Source of the DNA: Molanna angustata
Lineage: Eukaryota; Arthropoda; Insecta; Trichoptera; Molannidae
Reading direction: 5' to 3'
Assembly (NCBI GenBank): GCA_963576475.1
Contig: OY754967.1
Span: 26,991,095-27,055,094 of the forward strand
Length of the DNA stretch: 64,000 nucleotides
Made by a program: the position numbers and the translations under genes. The notes beneath the pieces are model-generated. The model ran no database searches and was not told the origin of the DNA. It saw only the letters and a program-made list of their open reading frames with translations. Below, one piece after another: positions 12,501 to 24,500 of this stretch (position 1 is the first letter of the stretch; each line of letters begins with the position of its first letter).

Positions 12501-15500
12501 CTCACAGACACAAAAACAATATGCATGATGACTAATTTTTTTACGCATCCACTGTTTCCAAATATACATTGCTGCATAAAATAAAGGCCATTGCAAAATC
12601 AAATTTGACATTTACGCAAAAAAACACTTACAGTGTCATGGTGTCTGCCGGTGATGTCACAGTGTGATAGACTGGACATCAACTATATGTAAGCCAATAT
12701 TATTCTAAGACAATATACACATACATACATACATACCATCACGCCATGTCCCTTGAGGGGTAGGCAGAGAGAACCGAACGCCACATTTTCCTATCCTGGC
12801 ACGCATCCCTCGCTTCGTCCACATTCATGCATCGTCTCATACATGCTCGTCTATTGCTCACACTTCTAACATTTCCGTCTTTCAAAATTTCGTTCACATG
12901 GTCGTGCCATCCCTTTCTTGGGCGTCCCCGACCTCTCAATCCATTCCTTTCCGCTCTGTATATTTTCTTCGTCAGGCGCTCCTCATTCATTCTCCCCATG
13001 TGACCAAACCATCTCAATGTGTTCACTTTCATTCTAGTAATGACATCTTTCTTCATCTTACATTCTTTCCTTATGTCTTCATTTCTTACCCGGTCATACA
13101 TCGTTCTATTACAAATCCTTCTTAACGATCTCATTTCAACTGCATTTATTCTACTTTCATGCGTCTTCTGCCATGTCCAGGTTTCACTTGCATACGTCAA
13201 GGTTGGCACTACGACGGCGTTATGAATTTCAAAAGTGCATAAGTATTGTGCGTTTCCTCAATGTACAAACACGTCGAAAAAAAACACCTACTATAGTTTG
13301 TATAGTTATAACTGAGCCTTCCCATCGACTATTTGGTATGTTGAGGAGCGGTTACCGGGGCGGGTAGCGGGGCTAAGGCCGCATATCCGTAAATTGGATA
13401 TCGTATTTTAGCAGAATTTTAACTAGCATTTTAATATTTATTTATTTGTTTTAACATATGTAAACGGCTTCACTCCATTATACAAATACATGCATATAAA
13501 AAATATAATAATATAGGTACACTAAAAAATAGCAAAATTTAAATATGTAAATATTTATTTATTTATTTTAACAGACACGGCTTCACGCCATTATAAAAAT
13601 ACACAAAAATATACAGAAAATAATAAAATTTAAATAAGCATTTATTTATTTTAACATACACGGCAAAAAATTACTTATTATTAAACAAGGTTCTGTGCAT
13701 CTCCTCCTTACAAAAGCCAACACGTAAAGCTCTTAAATTATTGTTCAGAGTCATAATCTGTGTCACTCTCTGTTGAAGAAGAGTTATCATAAACATCAAA
13801 TATGAGGCCTTCAAACATTGTGTCGAAATTGGAGGCAAACGAAGAACTTCGTTTCTACGAGCTTTTAAAATTTCGTCACTGACCAGTCTTTTTTCCACAT
13901 TAACCGACTGGATCAACGAATATAGTTCCGATTTTAGCATAATCGGACTACATTCCACATTATTTGATGAAAACCACTCAATCATTGTTTTTTCAACGCT
14001 GATTTGGTTGGTCTTCTGTCAATCTCCACATTATGATATGATGCATTGTCTAAAACTATCGTTGATCGAGGCGGTGAAATTCTCAAAGTACTTGTTATCA
14101 TGTTAGTCTCCTGATTTACATTTGGATTTGAAAATCAAGAGACTACCATTGATCTTTCCCCTGACTATTTAATTTTTTATTATGAAATAAAATTTGATAC
14201 ATTTTTTTGTACGTGTGACGGAGCCTTAATGTTATTAAATCAGTAACACCACTGCTTTGAATGTTTCTCGCTTGAGTTTGGGCGGGATACTGATTTCAAA
14301 TAGCAATCCACGATGCGTATTGGTGGGCAAACCCCCGCTGCCTGCTCCTCAACATACCGAATAGTCGATGGGAAGGCTCAAATTAAAATAAAACACTTTA
14401 TTTTCTTGATATAAATATATTGTGTTATCCGTCTGGATGGTTTACAAGAGAGAGAGCGTTGCTATGCCGACAGAAATAACATATACATTTTGTGGTTTGC
14501 CACCTTACATAAATATTATAATTAATTAAGTACCATATCTAACAGTTACAACTTTACAAACTATAAGGTATTTGTTTTCGTCCCACACGAAAAAAAAAAA
14601 TGAGAAATAAGTGGTTAAACATCTCGCACGGCGAGACACAACGAATGTATTTAAGAATTCTCGAATGACAAATGCAGTATTTTATTAAGTATGCGTTTAC
14701 AATGAAGTACAGTATTTGTTCCCCAAAGCTTAGCTATCAATACTATAATTTATTTACAAAATTTTTGCCATTTATTATGCATATATAGAACTTCATGAAT
14801 GTACAAACGTCAAAATAGGCTATCATGCATTTCCCGGGTATGCTTTTAACTTATGAACACATAGTGTAGAGAGAAAAAAGTGCATATTTTATTGATTTTC
14901 AAGATGTAAGTTGTATATAAATTAGATATAAATAAAGTACTTACATGGAAGTTTTTACGTTTCGAAATTCTGACGAGCAAAAGTGTTTGATCGACGCAAA
15001 GAAATTTCCAACCATGAAAAGTTCTATTCTAGGTAAATTGGAATCGGAAGACGAGACACGAGCATACCGTGCCGTCATGTGCTCTGATTCGCTGTGAGTG
15101 GTGTTTCTCATAAAATGGCGGACTAACATATTTTGTATTTTTATTTTAATAATATTAACATTATTCACTCTTTTAAAACGAAAATAAATACATTTTTTTA
15201 AATGTTTATAACCTATTTTATTTTTAAAATCATAATTTCAATGATTTTTTCTTACTGTCATCACGCCTATTATGGGCCGATATGATACCATCACGATATG
15301 AAAAATGTAGAATCTCAAAATTAATTCCAATATCAAATATTTAAAAATTTTGAGGACAATTTAATGAAAATATTTACTTAATAAAAATTGTCTAAACTTT
15401 TTTAAATAATTTGCCAATTCCATCAACTAATTATCCTGTTAATTTCATTGAGTGCTCTCTATGGTGTCATACTTAAAAATTGTTTCAAAACACAACTCAC

Positions 15501-18500
15501 ATAGAGAAATTTTGATGAAACTCCATACAAAATGTAATTGTATGGAGTTATTGAAAATAATGATGAAATAAATTTATGCAAAATTCACATCACTACTCGA
15601 AAGAAATATGGCGGAAATTTGTTAGTGGAGGAAATTTTATGTTCATTTTTCTTAAATTATTAATATATATTTGGTGACAGTATAAAACGTTACAAATATG
15701 AGACTAAATGATTTCAAAAGCATCGACAGTGAATAAAAATTATGTTTTTTTTTCTCAAATTGTTCCAAAAACCACATAATTGTAAATGAGTAATGGCAAT
15801 TGCATCTACCATTTACAATACCGTAAAAATGAAATCATTCAGAAATTTTAAAAAACTATCGCAAATAATTGTGTCGTTTATAATATTAAATCATTAAAAA
15901 CGAGTAATTCAAATAAGTAATAACTATGCAGATTACAATTTTACGTTTCAATAATTTAGGTTAGTTTCATTACTCACTTGTGAAAAGATATTCCATCTCC
16001 TTTGTTACAACATTTTGCCACATAATTACTGCCCGACATTTTATTTGCAATAAATAATTTAAAAGAACTAATATATTTTGGAAACAAAAATGATTTGAGT
16101 TCAAGATGTTTGCGAAATCACGAAATGTTTTCATAACAGGAATGAAGTTTACACAGTAAAAAAGTACTTATTAATGTCTTGCTATTGTCAACACTGTGAC
16201 TAAATTCTATTTACTCGGATTTTAATTGCATTTAGTTTTTTATGGACTTTAAGGTATGGGCATACTCACTATTGACTGAGACATTTTATTGCAGGCATTT
16301 ATATGGGGACACAATTTTTCCTACTATCATATAATTACTTAAGTTTCAATATGGCTATAACAGTCTTTTTACGTATGATTGTAAGTCATTTTCTAAATAA
16401 GAAATTTGATTTTGCAGTCATAACTGTAAATGTGTTGAATAATAGTAATGTACTTATTTATATGTGTTGTTAACCAGGTTATCCAGTATCTGTGAGCAAT
16501 GTGATATCTGTACCAGTATCAGCGAGTATGTATCAGACAATGGTAGCCAACATCCAGCAGTTACATGCGAGCAGTGATGGCACGGTGTGCGTCACCCCCG
16601 TGGTCCAGGTATCTCCCAATAGCTCTCGCCAGTCTACACTTCTCTATAGCGATGGCAACATCATCATTGATGTCAGTGGAAATACCAAAGCAGTTAAGAT
16701 GGAACTTGATACTGACACCAGCATTCTCAGCTAGCCCCCCCGTCATTCCTTATATAAATATATCTCTAACAGACTTTGTCTTGAGATTTTTTTAACATAA
16801 CTTCATGATATTTTAAATTATCTCAATGACCAATATCTTTTTGATATCTGAAAAGAGTTCTTTAATTATTTTAATTAAACTCTTAATATCTTTCACGGTA
16901 GTCTGATTTAAATGCACCATTTAATTGTTACCATATCCTAGTATACCAAGTTTATAAAGAAAAACCAAGTTATACAATGGGATAAATTTATAACAAAGTG
17001 TTTTATTAATTTGGAAGATTGTATTTGCTTATATAATATTTCCTATAGTTTTGTTTTGTTTTATTTAAATATGTATGCAGCATTTATAATTTTATTTTTG
17101 TTTGATATGGAATATGTTTTATCTTCTAAATATGTAAAGTCAGCCTTAACATACAATATTTATTTTATAATGTTGGCTACATAGGTGTTTTATTTTCTTG
17201 TATCTTATTTTTATATAATTTAAGTTAACTTTTTTTATATAATATGAGCACCAAAATTTTCTTGGCTTGGTAATATATTAATTTTATTTATAAAAAAATA
17301 TAAATAAAATTAATATATTACCTACAAATTTTCATGAATATACAGAAATATTATTGAACCAGTATTACTATGACATTTGGTAGCATAATATTTAAATTAG
17401 ATTTTAAATAAATATTTGTAAATTAGTACATTACATGCTTGATTCAAATACATTAAAATCAATATGTAACTCTGAAAATAATCAGTACTTGCATATTTCT
17501 ACATAATACTTTTTAATAGGATATAGATGGGTCGATGGCAGAGCGGTTAGCGCATTGGGTTAGTAATCCAGTGGTCGCGAGTTCGAATCCTGCCTTGACC
17601 GATTTCGTTCACCTATAGCACAGGCATTTATGCTTATTTTAGGGAAAATAGGAAGATGTATATGTACTTGTTTAACAAGGACATATTTTTTTTTTTTTTC
17701 ACATCACGAGAACTTCATAAATATTATAATAGTTGGTGGGTTATTGTTAAAAAGGTGAAGCCGAGTCCACAGTAATTAAATATATAACTTAAGTTTTTTT
17801 AAACAATCTATAACAAAGGCACAATATATTTATTACAATAAATTATAGTACATATCTATATTATATGTAATTTGTACAGTCTACAGTTTTATAAAAAGTA
17901 AAATATCAAAGTACATATAAAGTTTTATTTTTTATATTCATACTTAATTTTCCATTCAGTTTTATTATATTTTATTTATTATACATTGATACTTTCTTCC
18001 AAATTAAAAATGATACTGTATAATTTTAATTAGTATAAATATTTATTTATTAATGAGTCTTTTACACTACACTGTACGTTATTACCATTAGTAAAATTCC
18101 ATTAATTTTAAAATTATGCAAAGAATTATACTATTTTTAAAATGGTTTATTGAAAATTCAATTATCTCTCAAAATTTCTATATGAAATTTGTTAAACACT
18201 GAAAATTTTGAAAACATCAAAAATGGTCAGTGTAAAAATTATAATGTTCATTTCCAAATCAAATTTTTCGACTGTGGCCAAGAATAATAATAAAATTTGT
18301 AAATATTTTTTTACTTATAGAGCCACTTGTTTATAGTGTATGTGCAGCAAATTTTCATAAAATCAACGCAGATTTGAATTTTACCCAGTATCTGTTTTGC
18401 TTGATTGTCCTCAAGAAGATAAAAAAAAAAAAAATTATACTCACTCAATGTCCTTAAATTATGATATGTGTTTTTAAAACGCACAATTCATATATTTTTA

Positions 18501-21500
18501 TTATTTATAAAACCTTTACAGATCTCTACATTTTACCTTTTCAGAGTAAATATTTTTATTATAATTTTGTTAAATACAGATTATACAAATAATATTTTTT
18601 CCCATTTGAAGTACATATGTCATTTGAATGACAAAATTAAATTATTTTGTATATTCAAATTATTAGCTGCACATTTTAATAACTTGCGAGAAGTTGCACA
18701 ATAAACAAGCAGACTCATTTTACCTGTCAATGTTTTAAACTGATATTGGAAATATCATTTAATTATTGTTTTGGTTCAAAATTTACCTTAAATAATCGGT
18801 GGGTTTTATACCCTGATGATTATATTATATAGAAATGTATTTCCAAAATATTACTCAGTATGATCTACATAATAAGGAATATTAATGGAATTTTACTGCT
18901 TAGTATTAATATCATTCTTTAAATGTTTGTCCACACAATTCACCTTTTTTTTTTTAATTTTGTTTATTTTTACTTACTATGAATTTGTATTTGCATAAGT
19001 AATTTATATATATTTTTTTTTCACAATAATAATTTGCTGCTTTTTATTTTTTAAGTCATAATTCTTAACAGAAATTATAAAAATTAAATCTAGTGTATAA
19101 ACATTGATCTGTACTTTTATTAATTTATATAATATTTTTTTTTCGGTAACTATTATGTAACATGTTGGTAGTGATTATGTCCGTCTTAGGTTTTTATAAG
19201 AGATGTTTTTATTAATCAGCACACACCTTTATTTTATAAGGCACATAAGCAAGAAATATGTTGTATCTTAAATGAGGTTGATTCACTACTAATTTCTTAT
19301 GTATACCCAATTGACTAACTCGTATATTCTATTGCTCTAAATCAGAGGTTTCCAACCCGTTTTTGGTCTACCGCCCCCATTTTTATGTTCATTTTTGAAA
19401 TTTCATATTCATCGCCTCCCTTTTCAGAAAAAAAAGTAAACGAGAATTGCCGTTTAGTGAGAAAATTTCAGTCTTGTGTTTATATCAAAAATTTTAGGTT
19501 TACACTTGCTGTGCCTGTCGTACTATGCGCTTATGTCAATCATGTCGTGACCTATGCATGGCCTATGCTTTGACTCCTTCCATTGCCTAAGAGGGCGGCG
19601 ACTTGTCCTCAGCGCTCCCTGAATTTGCCTTTGACCAAAAGCACCCCCCTAGATCTCTTCAGCGCCACTGCTCTAAATGGTTATATGTTAATACAATTGG
19701 TTTTGTAATTTGACAGTAACTTTGCAACAACATATAATATCGGAGCTTAATAGAAAAGAGTCAGTCTTTGTCACTTTTTCACTGTGTGAGTTACCAGTGT
19801 TTCGAGGTATTCATAGCAATCCCATTTTTAACATAGACTATTGAATACAAGAAAAAACTGATGCCATTGCTTAAGTATTCTGTGATGAAAAGATGATGGG
19901 CTGGCATTTTTAATATAAAAGAGAGTGAATTTAATTTAATCTTAGTATTCCTGGCTTTGCTAAAGTCATTTTCTGACACAATACATATGTTCTCTAGTTA
20001 AAGCTCTCATTTTTGACAGATTCCCTGTTTTATCCAGTGAATGGATAAAATAACATGAATATTTAAAATACCTTATTTTAAGTATTCCGAGAATCATGAT
20101 TTCTATTAAGATTTTGTCACAAAGTAAGAATATTTCACACCACAAAATTATACAAAACAAAATCCTATTTTTAGAGTACAATAAAATATTGTTTATGTGC
20201 AATGCATTATAAACTATTTATAGATTTAACAATTGTGAAAGTAATTTTAAAGGTAAATTATAGCCCATTTTTATATAATTTTTTGAAATTTTCTGTGATT
20301 CCAGTGTATAGATAGTAAACTGGGTTTGAGTTAAATATTTGAGAATAATATTTATTCATTATATTATGTATTCATGTATTATCTGCATATAAATAAAGTA
20401 CATCTCGTTTCATATAAAATAAAAACAATACTACAAATGATATATTATTTCATTTTGTATTAAAACATAAAAATAAAATGCCTCAGTTCTTGTTTAACGA
20501 AAGAGATTCTAGAAAAAAATCAAACTACTTTGGGTGTTTGTTCCTTCAATTAATAGGTCCTTTTATTTATTTCCGATCTCACAAATAAGAAATAAACATA
20601 TTTATTATATTGAGTATTATAATTTATTTGTAAATATTGTTTGCATTATCTTAGTTTTGCATGTGAATTGCATTTTGTATTTTTTCTTTCATCACACATT
20701 TACAATTATTTTGAATAATTTTATTGAGAATCTTTTAATTTCTCCAAATAATTAAATATATATATTGATATTCCTCGTTGGTCTCTATATTAAAATAGAA
20801 TCTAAATTTAAATTTCTTCGTATAAATTAATAAGTATCGATTGAATTATTTCATAGTAATTGTAAATGTGGTTGATTTCATCAATTCAAAATATTATGAA
20901 CTTTAATATTAAAAACTTCAGTTGAGTCACAAATTATAATTTATATTTAAAAGAGAAAATTATCAGTATTGTTGTTTATTGATTGTGCACAGTGGCAGCT
21001 CCCCCAAAGGGGCTCTCGGGCTGAGCCCTCCCAAAAATTTTGTTCGATAGATTCCAAAAATATGTGCTATATTAATTCTAGAAATTCATTATTTTTTTTA
21101 ATTAATGTGTTTCCACCTTACGGTTATAATAGTAAAATAGTGCAATAGTTTGTTTCATACAGCGAGATTCTATGAAAAAGTTCGTTCCGCGGGCACAATG
21201 TACTTGCGCCCGAAGAACTGTATGTAAACTCATAGAATTGATTCCAATGCCGCAGTACAATATGATGCGAAATGTATGGAGCTCTCGGGCACGTTCCAAT
21301 ATATGTTCATGAATTTACCGGAATATATCTCTTTTCTATGTTTACCAGTTGTAGATGAATTAGTGTATTTATGAACACAACTAATATTAGCGCACTTCGC
21401 AATAAGCAGTCAGCTGGAAGGGACAGCCTAGTTTGTACACGAGTTTTTGTTTTTGACACATCATGTACAGACAGTTTATCAAGTATTCAGACCAATTTTG

Positions 21501-24500
21501 TTATTTTATTTTAATATTTTAGTTACTTTTTTAGATATATAATTATAACTACAAACAAACCTAACCAACCTATTTTTACTAAACTTTTGTAGGTTAGGTT
21601 TAAAAAATCGATGTACATCCTAGAATATCCAGCTGGAAGCCGTTCATTGACGACAGCGCGCCATTTTGCATGTTGTGTTTGCAGAGTGATGAATTACGGT
21701 TAATTTAATATTTTTTAATGATAATTTTTGACAATATTACACGGTGAATAGTATACATAATTTAATTTCGCGTTACTTTAATTACGATGATCGTGTGAAT
21801 GTGAAAAAATAAGGGCCTCCCGGCCATTCATCTCATTATCTCAAATTAGTAGGAACTTGTAAATCACATAAATATATTCGAAGTTTTAAGATGAATTTGC
21901 AACAAAAAAAGTCATGGCTTTGCAGGTGAAGTGAAAAGAATGCATATTGCGGGTGTAGTGAAATGTTGTTGTCCGTGTTTACTTTTTGACAATAATTCTG
22001 ATGTATTTAATTCTGACTCTGACAAAAACAATTAAATCCAACATGACATGTATGATATATGATCCACCCGACCCCCCTTTCTTTCAGGTATTGTAATTGC
22101 AGCTTAACAGGAGAATGATGATAAACACTGATCATGCATATGCATGAAAATAATATTTTTTCACCTATGTCGAAATTTCACAAGTGTACTGAATATTTTC
22201 TCCTTTTAAATACACATTTCCTTTCAAGAAAAAAATTGAGCCCCTCTTATATTTTAGGTCACCAGCCGCCACTGATTGTGCATGTTTGTGAAATATTTAA
22301 TCTCAAAAAAAAAAAAATAATACGCTTCCTTGCACCCTGCGCAAGTGACAATAAATAATATAAATCTAATACTGTATGAAAGTTGTAAATAAATTAGGTC
22401 AAAAGATACAGTAGGTATCTATAGTAAAATTTCTAATAAAAACCAGAAACTTTTATAGACCTTTGTTGAAGAAAACTGAAAAATTATGGGATGTACTAAT
22501 CTAATAATAGTGGAGCTTGTATTTGTGTTAATGACTTACATCATGATTTCCTATAAATAAGGGTATTTGACTATTGTGCTTTGTATGACTATGGCTGATC
22601 AAAGATTATTAAATTTTTAAATGAAAATACTTTTTAAATTTCTTTTCTCTAACCACGTAAAAAAATAAACAACTATAGTATGTATGTTTAGAGTAAATCT
22701 ACTGCTTTGCCTTACTTCTTCGATGTTCAGATACTTGCTTAACACACAATTACTACAAATTGATCTTAAAATTGAATACACAATCATTGTTATTAAATTT
22801 TATATAATTATGGATGTTCAATGAAGCACCTTACCCTGCCAAGTTGCAAATTCATATGTTTTAGTCAAGAGAAACATCAGCAGGCCAAGTCAGTAAAAAA
22901 GTAGAGATCCGATAACGTTTAATTATTATCAAAATAAATATGAAATCAGACATTGTTCGCATAAAAAATGACATTTAATTCAACATGACGGCATTAGATC
23001 TCGTCTCTCGACTCGATGTCGACTCAATCTCGCCGTCAAATAAGTGGGCGAGAACGATTTGACACGTTATCTCCTTATTGACTACCAAAACTGTCAAAAT
23101 ATCGACTAGTCGAGATTATCTCGATATTTGTCGGTCAAGATCTACTTACAGACTAAGGCCCAAATTTTAGAATAATTCTCAAGACCGTTCTCCAAATGTG
23201 TCATCTCAAGACCATCTTGAGATTATGCTCGAAAATCCGTATTAAAAGTTGAATACGTACGCCGTCTCATTCGAGAAAGCATATTCGAAAGAAATGTGGA
23301 TGCAGCTCTATAAATAAGTACTTTTTCTCGCGAATGGCAATAATTTCAGTGTTGTTAAGTTGGTAGCAATGAGTTGGGATAGCTATTTATAGATATTTTG
23401 ACAATTCGTTGTCTTGGTAATCTTCGAAAGTGTAGAGAAATTTATGCGTCATAATATGATGATACTTGATTAAATAGTGAAAATGTCGACCATTTTATAC
23501 GGAAGAAGAAAATAAATACTTCTTCTTTTATCTGTCATATAGCATATTACGGGAATGTGTGTACCTACAGTCAATAGTTCCAGGAAAAGCAGCCATTTCA
23601 AAATATGATACAACATGCATAGAATAACAACATGATATTTACTGGATGTACCAGAAATTTTATGAAATCTTACAAAATATAATTCACATAGTTAGTTTAT
23701 GAATGATTGTATGTAAATTACCCCTAGAAGGTTCTAAATAACATTTTCGATCTATTGTAGCATCGCTAACAATGTAAACGTCAAAATAGTAATTAATGCG
23801 AAATCGTCCGTGTCTATATGCGTCTCTTTTTCGTGTAAAGCGCTGTCTTCTTCTGTCTCATTGAGACCGTTCTCAGCGGGATAGCTGTCTCGAAGCAATT
23901 TCAACTCTTCTATACATTTCGAGACCGGTCTTGAGATCAAGCTCATTGACTTTTGTTTCTTTAATACCATTTTGGTTGAGAACGTGTTCTCAAGACCAGT
24001 CTCAAGCTGGAGAACGAATCTATAATTCGGGCCTTAGACTGCTGGTTGTTGAATTTTTTTTGTGTGGGATATGAAGTTCGACACCTCAGTATGTTTAGTA
24101 TAAAAATCTCTAGGACCTTAAATAATTTTTAAAAAATATAAGCATAAAAGGTCAGCTGTCAACTTCTTTAAACATAGCTCCAAGAGTAGAGTTTAAAATT
24201 ATGTGTGAATTTGCGGCTAATAACATTAAACTCTGTAAGAATTTAAAAAAAAATATTTTTCAAATTAATACATATATAGATTTGCACTCACCTGATAGTT
24301 TTTATATGTTAAAGGGATTTTTATTTATATGCAAAGGAATCTGCATATATTTTGTTAATTTTAATAAATTATTATTTGTGTACATCAAGCACACATTAGT
24401 ATTTATTATTACACCATTGATTTAGTTGCTTGTAATACATATGTATTGTGATTTATTGTTTTAAAGCCAAAGTGTTATGTATGTTATGTACATTATGTTT

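Larger units (their letters stand above)
13314..14379 (-). mobile_element. DNA transposon with about 37-bp terminal inverted repeats
   Basis: Left end GAGCCTTCCCATCGACTATT continues GGTATGTTGAGGAGC; the right end is its inverse (GCTCCTCAACATACC.AATAGTCGATGGGAAGGCTC) with one mismatch. Extra GC-rich inner repeats follow. It contains a minus-strand remnant of an IS630/Tc1-type (DDE_3) transposase. No clear target duplication was found. Confidence 0.85.

Noticed and set aside
14941..15168. Minus-strand ORF with NLPRIELFMVGNFF-like sequence
   Set aside because: Faintly like a short arthropod domain, but I could not name it or find exon boundaries, so no gene is claimed.
17530..17601. Functional tRNA-Thr (AGT) gene
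   Set aside because: Box A and B are good, but the D stem, T stem and last acceptor pair are poorly matched, so a SINE head or pseudogene is more likely.
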